Below, in pieces: positions 15,101-24,600 of a stretch of DNA of 64,000 nucleotides. The notes beneath the pieces were generated by a model. That model saw only the letters and a program-made list of their open reading frames with translations. It was not told the origin of the DNA and made no database searches. Made by a program: the position numbers and the translations under genes. Position 1 is the first letter of the stretch; each line of letters starts with the position of its first letter. The DNA lies in the NCBI GenBank assembly GCA_030867875.1, contig JAOWCC010001751.1, forward strand, positions 20,234,026-20,298,025, given 5' to 3'. This DNA comes from Actinernus sp. WN-2022 (Eukaryota; Cnidaria; Anthozoa; Actiniaria; Actinernidae).

Positions 15101-18067
15101 AAGTAGTCGCTACTTTTAGTACGTTCTGTATAGTGGGACTTATTCCAACTATTCCTAAAATAGAAACCTCGATATCATGCGCATATCCCTCTTCTGAAAT
15201 GTAGAAAGTAGTCGCTACTTTTAGTACGTTCTGTATAGTAGGACTTATTCCAACTATTCCTAAAATAGAAACCTCGATATCATGCGCATATCCCTCTTCT
15301 GAAATGTAGAAAGTAGTCGCTACTTTTAGTACGTTCTGTATAGTAGGACTTATTCCAACTATTCCTAAAATAGAAACCTCGATATCATGCGCATATCCCT
15401 CTTCTGAAATGTAGAAAGTAGTCGCTACTTTTAGTACGTTCTGTATAGTAGGACTTATTCCAACTATTCCTAAAATAGAAACCTCGATATCATGCGCATA
15501 TCCCTCTTCTGAAATGTAGAAAGTAGTCGCTACTTTTAGTACGTTCTGTATAGTAGGACTTATTCCAACTATTCCTAAAATAGAAACCTCGATATCATGC
15601 GCATATCCCTCTTCTGAAATGTAGAAAGTAGTCGCTACTTTTAGTACGTTCTGTATAGTAGGACTTATTCCAACTATTCCTAAAATAGAAACCTCGATAT
15701 CATGCGCATATCCCTCTTCTGAAATGTAGAAAGTAGTCGCTACTTTTAGTACGTTCTGTATAGTGGGACTTATTCCAACTATTCCTAAAATAGAAACCTC
15801 GATATCATGCGCATATCCCTCTTCTGAAATATAGAAAGTAGTCGCTACTTTTAGTACGTTCTGTATAGTAGGACTTATTCCAACTATTCCTAAAATAGAA
15901 ACCTCGATATCATGCGCATATCCCTCTTCTGAAATGTAGAAAGTAGTCGCTACTTTTAGTACGTTCTGTATAGTAGGACTTATTCCAACTATTCCTAAAA
16001 TAGAAACCTCGATATCATGCGCATATCCCTCTTCTGAAATGTAGAAAGTAGTCGCTACTTTTAGTACGTTCTGTATAGTAGGACTTATTCCAACTATTCC
16101 TAAAATAGAAACCTCGATATCATGCGCATATCCCTCTTCTGAAATGTAGAAAGTAGTCGCTACTTTTAGTACGTTCTGTATAGTAGGACTTATTCCAACT
16201 ATTCCTAAAATAGAAACCTCGATATCATGCGCATATCCCTCTTCTGAAATATAGAAAGTAGTCGCTACTTTTAGTACGTCGCTTAGGATTTTTTTGTGTG
16301 TTTGATATGTAAACAAGATTGTTGTGTTGGTGTATTCCTTTATCGGAATACTCGGAATATACTCGGCGAATACTCGGAATATGTCCCAAACAAACGCGCC
16401 CTTAGAAAAGACTTAGCCCTACATATCAAGGCAGCCAACAACGTACTTGGTTCAGCGGTGTTTATATCATAGCTGCATGACCTTACTTAGATTGGCTAAG
16501 ACAGTAGGCTAGTCTTCAGTATATCCAATTATGATCAATTATGAATCAAGAAAAAGCGGTATTCATTGGGAGGCCATGCATAAAACACTCAGAGGAACTA
16601 AGCGAAATTGTGTAGGAAAACTGGGCCTCACAGGAATGTCAAGCTACGTATTTTAACGAGGGTAAGTACCTGGTAGTGAGGAGTGAAGCTCTGAACAGCC
16701 AGTTGGTACTCTAGTAATTCTCGGTTCTTTGTCCCACCAGCATTCGTCTCAGGAGGTTCAATAGACCCGTTAGCATCACCAGTATCATCTTCATCTGCTC
16801 TCCTTTTCTGCGCCTGTGATGATACAGTACTAGAGTCAGCAGCTACGCCTGTCACTGACTTGTCCAAGGAGCTCTTCGGAGCCAAGTTATAGTTACAGTG
16901 ATGCTTTAACAATGCGCGAAACCGACATCGCTTGTGGCGCGCCAAAAACTTGACGAACAAGGGTTTCATTTTCACATATCGCTTAGGAATGCGCTCTGGT
17001 TTCTTCTTAGAGCGACGCCCAGTTTGTTTCAGTCCTTTAGATATCGTTCCCGTCGTACCCTGATCGCCACGTTTCCTTTTTACACAACGACTACCAACAC
17101 CCTTCGCATTTTCATTGAGCACAAGATCGCTATCGATAAAAATATGTTTTATAAGCCTTAATGCGCTTCGATTGTTCGCTGCCGATAACAACACAGCGTG
17201 CTTCTTGGGAAGCCTCTCACCAAAGTTCATTGAATACATTAAGCAAGAACGCGGAAAATAACAGTTAAACAAGTTCATTCCTTCGCCCTTTACAATGGAA
17301 TTATTGTTGGCTTTATTCTTTCCTGGTGCCATAATGTTTGGGAAACTCGTCGCCTTTCCCAGAACGTTCTTAAATCTCTTTCGAGGAAGTTCTCCAGAGT
17401 TGTCTTCTCTTTTCCTTTTTCCCCTTTTGACCGGTGGTCGGATTTTTCCATCCTGATCATTGTTATCTTCGCCTATGGTTCCAGCTCTTTTATCTAAGTT
17501 AAGATCTTGTTTGCCTTGATTGATAGTTTCTCTTAAGGCTTGTATCTCGACATCAATGCTCTGTAGTTCATAAATAGGAAAACCAGACACTTGTATGTAG
17601 CAATTATTGGGTGCACGCAAAAACATTGAAACGTCTTTCAATAGGTGCACCATAAGATCATCGCCGACGCGTTGGTGTAGCCGTTTCCATGCTTTTCCAA
17701 CAAGAAAACCAGCAGCAAAATTAGGGTGCTTGTTAATCGTGTTCACCTCGATAGTGTCCTCATCTCTAACCCTTTCATAACCCATAGATATGACATTTCC
17801 AGTACTTCCTAAAGGTGAATGGCATGCCAGTTCAATTACTCGATCTGTGATCTCACAGATGGTAAAATTAGTTCTTCCAGTAATACTGAATGTCGGACGC
17901 CGATAATGGTCTATTGGAATACACACAACTATCTTCCTTAGTACTCTCAGATAATCCACTGGGTCGGCAGGTTGTACAAGGGAAAGACCAAACCTTGCAT
18001 CAAGCTTTGTCAAGTATTTGGCCAGTGTACAATGCTCTTGATAATAAGCTTTAAACACCTCTGCCAT
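1..18067 (-). CDS. TERT: Telomerase reverse transcriptase, 5 exons, 3' end beyond the window
   Basis: Catalytic subunit of telomerase, which copies the RNA template onto chromosome ends in the nucleus. Exons in transcript order are 18067-16670, 6467-5509, 3470-3329, 1808-1446 and 149-1 (partial). Phases join correctly throughout: 0, 0 (if one missing base in exon 2 is allowed), 1, 1. Seen in order: TEN domain (about 1-185, VGDDLMVHLL near 134-143), basic linker (KRGKRKRE near 214-221), TRBD with the CP-type motif (267-291) and the PLFVKFL...LLKHHC block (369-391), motif T (553-589), motifs 1/2 (RFLPKTTSVRPIVNM near 629-643), motif A (HVDLSRCYD, Asp about 719), motif B' (GIAQGS, 834-839), motif C (WVDDFLL, Asp 874/875) and motif E (PWCGFLI). 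About 1004 residues lie in the window. Families near 1130 residues suggest some 130 more to the left. Intron 1 is filled by a satellite array. The apparent frameshift in exon 2 is reported separately. Confidence 0.93.
222..352. repeat. Small foldback element, TERT intron 4
   Basis: Ends ggaaaactggccctcttcca and, inverted, tggaagaggttcagttttcc. Imperfect hairpin of about 130 bp. Confidence 0.7.
665..822. repeat. MITE-like element with inverted ends
   Basis: Ends attgctggttttcac and gtgaaaaccagcaat are exact inverted copies. Inner arms gcggccatgttggt / accaacatggcggc are also inverted. A related internal piece recurs near 56970-57020. Confidence 0.8.
1285..1412. repeat. Degenerate TGTGACATC minisatellite
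   Basis: About ten imperfect 12-bp units of the type tgtgacatcgct / tgtgacaccagc, ending just before TERT exon 4 (3' side). Confidence 0.7.
1446..1808 (-). CDS. TERT: TERT exon 4: motifs B', C, D and E
   Basis: 363 bp. Acceptor cccttcag at 1809-1810. It encodes GIAQGSILSSYLC, then RWVDDFLLMTP with the two motif C aspartates, EYGCHANSNKT (motif D region) and RFPWCGFLID (motif E). The only donor giving the right phase is AAG/GCAAGT at 1445-1444, a GC-AG intron. Continuing through it gives GKYFTSTAV, which leaves TERT homology. Confidence 0.92.
2540..3198. repeat. ~74-bp minisatellite in TERT intron 3
   Basis: About nine copies built around acatcgttcaacatgttgac and cgcttctttcaacattcaac. Copies differ by a few bases and small indels (for example an extra ccg near 2980). 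Internal AACATG/CATGTT palindromes make each unit self-complementary in part. Confidence 0.93.
3241..3266. repeat. (AT)n microsatellite
   Basis: Run of about 12 TA dinucleotides right after the 74-bp minisatellite. Confidence 0.9.
3329..3470 (-). CDS. TERT: TERT exon 3: linker between motifs A and B'
   Basis: 142 bp, ctgttgtag acceptor, ACAG/gtactg donor. It encodes ETNLRNAVLVDQ...REHIFKNIVKIGSQFYQQTTG, matching the TERT region just before the QGS motif. Phase 0 in and phase 1 out, joining exactly to GIAQGS of exon 4. Confidence 0.88.
3551..3655. repeat. 26-bp tandem repeat, 4 copies
   Basis: Unit gagctaaatcaattgttatg plus gctaat, four times, just upstream (transcript sense) of TERT exon 3. 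Confidence 0.9.
3980..4865. repeat. Foldback element with ~130-bp arms, TERT intron 2
   Basis: The arm at 3980-4115 (cacccctcccctacgcttcaccctaacc, then aatcattaatagaacgatgc) returns inverted at 4735-4865. The middle is unrelated and includes a cagaaacattgaa triplet repeat near 4498-4535. A copy of the same arm occurs at 37160-37300 in MANBA intron 8. Confidence 0.85.
4866..5508. other. TERT intron 2 remainder, no gene seen
   Basis: Unique-looking intron sequence. The open frame on the minus strand at 4897-5205 has no recognisable domain and no TERT similarity, and is treated as chance. Confidence 0.6.
5509..6467 (-). CDS. TERT: TERT exon 2: TRBD end, motifs T, 1, 2 and A (one-base frameshift)
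   Basis: The acceptor ttcttgtag precedes 6467 and the donor AAG/gtataa lies at 5509. Translation starts VTRFLTAVCNRVISKDLWGS, matching the conserved TRBD stretch before LWGS. It then needs one extra base near 6406-6408 to continue as KNKKVFLDNLDKF. With that base the exon is 320 codons and its end is in phase for exon 3. It carries motif T (YITESV...FYYRKPVW), motifs 1/2 and the motif A aspartate. Confidence 0.9.
6645..16279. repeat. 105-bp satellite array, about 92 copies, in TERT intron 1
   Basis: Head-to-tail monomers of 105 bp, recognisable by cctcgatatcatgcgcat and gaaagtagtcgctacttt. The edge copies at 6645-7250 and near 8170-8270 are diverged, some with an extra attacgatattatag segment. 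Copies from about 8270 to 12100 are virtually identical. Copies from 12880 to 16250 differ mainly at two sites (atgtag/atatag and tagtag/tagtgg). Each monomer holds the perfect hairpin AAAGTAG-TCG-CTACTTT and the palindrome ATGCGCAT. Single-base deletions occur near 12116, 12534 and 12770. The array occupies about 94% of the intron between TERT exons 1 and 2. Near-identity implies recent expansion or homogenisation. Confidence 0.98.
16280..16669. other. TERT: Unique part of TERT intron 1 next to exon 1
   Basis: 390 bases of non-satellite intron between the array's right edge and the exon 1 donor. A short direct repeat of cggaatactcgga occurs near 16344-16380. Confidence 0.6.
16670..18067 (-). 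CDS. TERT: TERT exon 1: TEN domain and N-terminal half of TRBD
   Basis: 466 codons in phase 0. ATG at 18067 begins MAEVFKAYYQEH, which aligns with the start of animal TERT. The exon holds the TEN domain (VGDDLMVHLL, CYIQVSGFPIYEL), a lysine/arginine-rich linker that could hold a nuclear localisation signal, the FPRSCLMYSMNF CP-type motif and the TRBD block at 369-391. It ends HYQ followed by a gtactt donor. Reading on past the donor meets a stop after about 13 codons, so the open frame running to 16628 is intron. Confidence 0.93.
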
Positions 18068-18155
18068 TATAACTCTCTTCAGTTAATCTGTGCATTTTAA
18101 CTGAGGACCTAAAAAATAAACAATGCAGATTAGAAGTAACCAGAAAAAAGCGGAT

Positions 18156-18682
18156 TTAAAGGAGAACTGTACCCTAAAATTGACCTATTAAAAAATATAT
18201 CTTAAAGGTATGGATAATTGATTTTCATAGTTCTTTTTCTCGTGTTGCACTTCGTTAAAAAAAATTGTTATTTTGTGAGGAACTTTGGGTTCCAGTTCCA
18301 TGGTGCAGAATTGGGATATCAGCAGATACTTTTGGAATCATGTTATGAAGTAGAATATGAGGAAGAACTGGACACAATATCACAGATTGAGAGCAAACAT
18401 TTTGTATTGTCAATCACATAATAATATGGTGATGAATCAACATGGATGCCAAAATTGGAAAGAGTAAGTCAAAAATAGTAACTGGTACAAGTTTCATCCC
18501 CATATCTTTAAAATTAATTAAGCCAGGGAAAAATATGAAATATCGAAATTTAATAGAGTTTATGAGGCTGGAAGGCAACTCTTTCTTGTATACTACGTCA
18601 TAAATACCAAAAATATTTGTAATTTATCGATATTCAAGAATCGATTCTCCATACCTTTAAGATCGATTCTCCTTTAAATAGA
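18156..18682. repeat. Foldback element with TTTAAAGGAGAA ends
   Basis: Left end gatttaaaggagaactg and right end gattctcctttaaatag are inverted. Inner arms atcttaaaggtatgga / tccatacctttaagat are also inverted. The TTAA at the tips is compatible with a piggyBac-type target site. Confidence 0.75.
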
Positions 18683-19199
18683 GCTGCAATAATTAGTCTA
18701 ACTACTACCATACAGAACAGTGTAAATAGATTTTATAATAGTTAGTCTGTAAAAATACAGACAGGATTCTACCCAAAATCAAAGCTGGGACTCCTTGTAT
18801 TATGGTTAGAATGCAAGACCACAAGTCAGGGATTAGAAAAAAAAACAAGAAACATATAATTCTACTAAGCTATTTTCAATTTTAAACACCTGATTGAGTA
18901 TTAGTTTGGCAGAACAGATTCAAGGGTCCCACATGGTTTACCAATTTCTTACCTATGAAAGTCTTTCATGGGAACTTAGTCTCAGCATTAAAGCAGCTTT
19001 TCATCACATACATTTTGTAACTACACAATGTGGACAACAAAGAGGACGAAACTTTGAGGCCATTAATTGCTCTAGCTATTTTCACTTTTGGGTTTAGCAA
19101 AAATGGGTCAGTATAGCCCTCATACAACCTCTGTGGCATTAGCTTTCCTTGTATATATAGAGAGATGTGGTGTACAACAACCTCTGATGCATAAAATCT

Positions 19200-19590
19200 C
19201 TGTTACACAAGGCAAGTTTTCTTGCAAGTTGCTGTGGGGTGATGCACATTCTATTTGACAACTTTGGTTGCAACTTGCAATGCAATTTTTGCCCATGCAA
19301 GATTGCAAAAAGTAGAAGATAGTTCTACTTTCCCTGCAACTCTTATCACAATTTGTTTTATTGTAAGACAAGTTGTGAAGGAGTGTTAAAATTGAATGGA
19401 TGTGTCCAAAAAAAGGCATGTGTCTCCTGATTACATTCTAAATTCTCCTTAAATTTCGGTTTTCTAGGGGAGAATTTAGAATGTGATCAAGAGTCACTTA
19501 CGCCCTTTTTGCACACAGCCCTTCAATTTCAGATGCAATTTCTTTTGCAACTTCAGTCTCGAAATATTGCCTTGTGTAACAGGACCTTAA
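19200..19590. repeat. Foldback element
   Basis: Ends tgttacacaaggcaa and ttgccttgtgtaaca are inverted. The centre has a second inverted pair (ttacattctaaattctcc / gagaatttagaatgtgat). Confidence 0.75.
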
Positions 19591-20526
19591 TTATCTGTCA
19601 AATGAGCCAACCAGCTAAAGGCTTTGTAGTAGAAGATCATAAAAATACCTGAGATTTGTCTGAAAACACCCATAAAATTCCACCTTTTGTTTAGTGCATA
19701 GTTATATAAATAATACTTTCTATTTCAATGGTTATATTTATTTTTTGTAGTTTTTGACAGTTTTAGAGCCACCTCAAGCATAAGCACAAGTAATATGTGT
19801 AGACACAGTGACATAGTTAACATTAGCTGTACCAATTATTGCTCTATGTGAAATTTTCTTCTACTCATTTTGGTTCAGTTTCTTGCCCACTCTACCTTCC
19901 TTTAGTTACCCATGTCACGTGCTGTAGGATGCCTTTATATGCTTTCCTTGTGTCTATGGCACTGGACATCAACACCTTTGGCACTCAAAGATTGGGAACT
20001 AGACCAAGTCTAATGCACTTATCAGCAGCTTCCCCTAGGGTTAGACCCCCAGGCCAACTGGGGGACTGCAAAAAGGGTGGTTCAAACTTGACAATTTTCT
20101 CCAGGGGTGGGGGTATCTTATGACTCAAAATAACATTTTATATGTGATTTAGCCCCTATGGTTGTTTCAGGTCCAATTAGAAATTCAGAGTCCCCTGGGT
20201 CACGTTTTCCATAACACAAAATCCCTCTCATATCAGATTACAATCTTACAAATTCTCCCACCCCTATCTTGGAACTTCGATTTTCTCCTACCCAGGGGCG
20301 AAACTTACATTCAATCCCCTTGTATTCCTGGTCCTGGGAGAAGCCAGTGATACGTGCATAACCTATATTTTGAATGAACAATATCATGTTCAGTGGTTTT
20401 TTATATAGCGATACATACTGCCACATTGTCATTAATGTGCCAACCAGAGATCCATTGCTTCCTGACACAAAGCGGCCTTTTGAAATCATGGTTTACATTA
20501 GCATAACAATATTTGTAAATGTTTAA

Positions 20527-21076
20527 TGCGGGTATCAGCGGCCATCCCGAGGGGGCGGCCCCCGGGCAACCCACGGGCAACCCAGGGGCTTAGCAGGGGA
20601 TTTGTAGCAAAAACATGCCCCACACGCGGGGCATTAGAGCGCTTTTGCATTTTCGTCAAAATACCCCGGGGACATACCCACGGGGTTTGCACGTAATCTG
20701 ATGTCTCAACGTTCAGCGGTTTTCGCCACAGGACTCGCTCGATCGATCGACGTTCTTCGATTTCTTTGTCCTTGAGGTAAGTCATATCATTATCATTCAA
20801 ATTAAGAGTTTAAATTAAGCCATCCAATGTCGGAAGACAGAACAAAGAAATAAAGGATAATATTTGTATAAAACTATTAAGATTTTTGACACTTCTAAAA
20901 CGTTTAGCTTCTAATACTTATAATATGTTGCCCAGGTTGCCCCAGGGGTGGGGGTTTTTGTCACAATTTTCTGCCCCACCCGAGGGGTTTTAGCATGTAT
21001 TTGTCATGGCTGTTGTGACAAATGCCCCTGGGTGCCCGGGGGCCGCCCCCTCGGGATGGCCGCTGATACCCGCATA
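20527..21076. repeat. GC-rich element with ~44-bp near-perfect terminal inverted repeats
   Basis: Begins gcgggtatcagcggccatcc and ends with its exact complement, the match continuing through gagggggcggcccccgggca. Inner sequences (gccccacacgcggggcat; tgccccacccgaggggttt) are also partly self-complementary. No transposase is present, so this is non-autonomous. Confidence 0.88.
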
Positions 21077-21396
21077 ATATCAACACGAAGGATCGCTAGA
21101 TTGAATATGTGTTATGACTTATGTGATGACATTATCCCTGACCTAGATTTTAACGAATCACTTAAAATTAATAAACAGCCATAACATCATGTAGATGCCG
21201 TAAGCGCAAGAATCCTAAGCATCTAAATCTTCTGTAAAGTAAAAAAATTAACAGAAATGAAAATACGCACCTTCCACTTTTCCAGACTCCGCTGCACTGC
21301 TATTGTGGGATGCCGCTGACTCTAAACTAGTGGGCTCATATTGAGCCGTCAACATTACCAGGATTTGGTCAGCGGCAGCCACGTTTCAAAACAAAC

Positions 21397-21679
21397 ATGG
21401 CCACCAAATCTTCTGTCTTTCAGTTTCACTGTCTTTCTTGTCAAATTTTCATATCCTCTTTACTGTTTTTGGGTACTACGTGTGTGGATGTAGATCTTGG
21501 CGGCAAGTGGACCATTCATAATGCCAATAAGAGTCTGTATTTGTTCGGGAATGTGCCCGGATCGGTCCACATAGCCCTGTCCCGCAATGGGTCCATAGAG
21601 GAGCCGTATTTCCGGTTCAATGACGTTAAATATCGATGGATTGCATATGATAATTGGACATACGCCAGGACATTTGAAG
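21397..21679 (+). CDS. MANBA: MANBA exon 1
   Basis: Residues 1-94. The ATG is followed by a 20-25 residue hydrophobic signal peptide, then [16 protein letters not shown]. Donor GAAG/gtataa, phase 1. Confidence 0.95.
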
Positions 21680-24600
21680 GTATAAATGGAATATGTTAAC
21701 ATAAATATATAAAAGTATTTGAGTTTATGGGTAGACTGCATGGGACGGGAGGGGGAGGCATATATAGCTACTGTTAAAAACATATTGTCTGATGATTATA
21801 TGAGGTGGGCTGAGGTAATGCATCTATCAATGTTAACCCTGAGGAGGGAGGTGGGGGAGCAAATGGTGGGGATTTGACATTTTCTCCCAAAAGAATGTCA
21901 AATTCCCCACCTTCGGGACAACATGTTTGGTCAAAAATATCAAATATCTCTGCCCTATCTTCCTTATGTTTCCTATAAATAGTCCCACCATGGGCAGGCA
22001 GCGAATGTCAAAATCCCCACCCTTGGGGTAGCCCTGTCTGTCAAATCCCCACCCCTTGCCTCCCTCCCCTCCCCCCTTGGGCTTAACATTGATAGGTGCA
22101 TAAACAGGCTCTTACACTTTCTAAGTAAGATTATTTTTAATGTGACATGCAAAAAAATCCAGGCACTTTATATAATTATGTCATGAATATCCCATAAGTA
22201 CCTCTTATGAAGGGAATGCAAGGTCTGTACCATGCCACATTAGTTATGGACCAAATTTCCCCCCTTCTTTATGGGGTGTGGGCCATATGGTACAGACAGA
22301 GGAAGTAAATTTAATAAGATGTTTATTACCGTATATAGCACAAAAATATTCAAAACTGGCATTGCTTTATTATTATTATTTGCTTAAAATATGTGGTCTG
22401 GATCTGAAAACTGACAAATCATACCTCACGAAGTTAACTCACTGAACCATACATGTATAATAAGAATCATTATAATTATATGGCTAGGTAATTTATCAAG
22501 CTATGATTGGTCAGTTTGCAGATCATAACTTCCTGCACAAACCGAAAAATTGATGCAAAGCTGGTTTTGATTCCCACTTTTCTAATACTTTCTAATGCTA
22601 CATGTACATATTTTAATAAACATGTTTAGTTATTAAACTCACTTGCTCTGTTTTATAAGTTGTGGACCTCATTGGACCATAAAGCAGAGAAAATAACTTG
22701 GTCCATATTGTGACTTATGGTATGGCTCATTAGTTTGATGAGGTAATTTATTCTTCACATAATATGTTTCATGCAGTCACTGAATGCTACAATTAACTTT
22801 GTTCACTTGAAGTTAAACCGATGTTACGTGCATAGTCTGGGGGGTGGGGGATACTCAACAAAGTTTTATACGGGAGACTCCGCCCTGAGGTCCAAACCCT
22901 TACTCTTTTATATTATTACCATTTTTGACAGAAAAGGTAACCCTTTCATATACCTTCCATAAAAAATGGTACCCCTTTCACATACTCACAGTAGAAACAC
23001 TGCATCCCTTTACAGTATACGCATTTAGATAAAAAAGCCTTTTGGCTAATAATCGAGCGACTTTTACTAAACTTTTCACTAGAGTAACCCCTTAAAATAT
23101 GGATGAATCAGCTGTTAGGTGCGTCTGTTTGAGATATTTTGAAAGGCCCTTTTAAATACCTAAATGACAGTTTTCCCTACCCTTTTCTATACTTCAACTC
23201 GTGAAATCCCTACCCTTTTATATACCTGAGCCAGCCTGGAAAGGTACCCCTTTTGGGCAGAGCTTCCCTGTATAGTCCATTATAGGGAGTACTCCCCTCC
23301 CCCTGGTGGGCATAGAGCAATCATTTGACATTGTCATTCAACACAATCATTCGACATGCTTTGTAATCAGGCTCGCTTGTGTAGCGTTGTTTTGAGGTTA
23401 TACTGAATTGAATAATTTAGGTGCTTTTTCACAAAATTGGAATGTTACAGCATTTTTGTAAAAATATAATAACTTTTTTAAGTTACTAGACAAGTATATC
23501 TTGTTAAATACATAACTGAAATTTATTAAAAGACACTATATCCTTACCTATTATTTTTATTTCATTACATTTAGTTTCTAAAGACATTTTATCCAAAGAG
23601 AAGGTAGTGGTTGTTTGTGATGGTCTGGACACTGTAGCCACAATATCCATAAATGGTAGAGTGATTGGTCAATCCAACAGTATGTTTATCAGATTCATAT
23701 TTGACGTCAAGGCTGCAGTTAAATTTGGAACAAACACCATCCAGGTGGCTTTTACCTCAGCAATTACTTATGCAACCAGCAAAAGTAAGCAGTATGGTTA
23801 TGATGTCCCCCCTGACTGCTCGGTGCCTGTTCAGCGTGGCGAGTGTCATAGGAATTTCATCAGAAAGGAGCAAAGTTCATTTAGTTGGGTAAGTAATATA
23901 TGGCACTGATATCAACCTGCCAATTTTAAAGATCCAGCAGTGTCCTATCCCATGCTGCACATGGGCACAAAAGACCCTAAAAATGGTGGGGTTGATGTAA
24001 TGTCTTCAGATTTTATTCAATCGACAGTAAAGGTAAAGTGACCTTATTTAACGTCTGTAACTTGTGACAGTTTGGTGAGACTGATAACTTGAGGCCAATG
24101 TGGAACCTACAATTTTATGTACTTATCTGAGAAGACATAACTTCAAAACTGAAATATCTTAATTGAATCAAAATAAACGAATATTCCTTGAGTTTTGAAA
24201 TTACCGCCATTTTGTGCTATAATAATATTTTAATTTGAGTGACAAAATGAAGTTCTCTATAAGCTAAGCAATCATCAAATATCTCACAATGTGAAATTTA
24301 AAATTTGGTGCCAACTTCCAGCCGTGGGGGTTTCGGTGAGCCCACAATCCTCTCGGCCTTGGAGAAATGACACCCCAACAGCTGAAACCGGAGTCTAGCC
24401 AATTTCATGACATCATTTTTCTGCCAAAATCCATTAGAATAGAATTGAAAACAATAACAAACAAGTCTGTTGGTATGAGGAGAGCTTTTGTGTTGCAAAG
24501 TTTGATGCTGATTGAATACAAACTAAAGAATTAAGTTACATGAATCACCTGGGAGGGGGGGACTTGCTATATATGGCACTGATGGGGATACTCATCCAGT

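Larger units (their letters stand above)
18068..21396. promoter_or_regulatory. TERT-MANBA divergent intergenic region
   Basis: 3.3 kb between the two start codons, with no convincing gene. It holds three foldback elements (18156-18682, 19200-19590, 20527-21076). Promoters for both genes must lie here or in unseen 5' exons. I see no confident TATA or initiator element for either gene. Confidence 0.55.

Noticed and set aside
6645..16279. CRISPR array
   Set aside because: Regular spacing, but the whole 105-bp unit is repeated with no variable spacers, and the genome is eukaryotic. The 14-bp array at 37872-38035 was rejected for the same reason.
6645..16279. Hammerhead ribozyme in the satellite, as in some animal satellites
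   Set aside because: I looked for the CUGANGA and GAAA core on both strands of the monomer and did not find the CUGANGA box.
12741..16316. A 1191-codon open frame as a protein-coding gene
   Set aside because: It is 34 copies of a 105-bp satellite monomer inside TERT intron 1. The frame is open because the monomer length divides by three. The same array has frameshifts and a stop elsewhere, and the ATG lies in unique intron sequence with no sign of a promoter.
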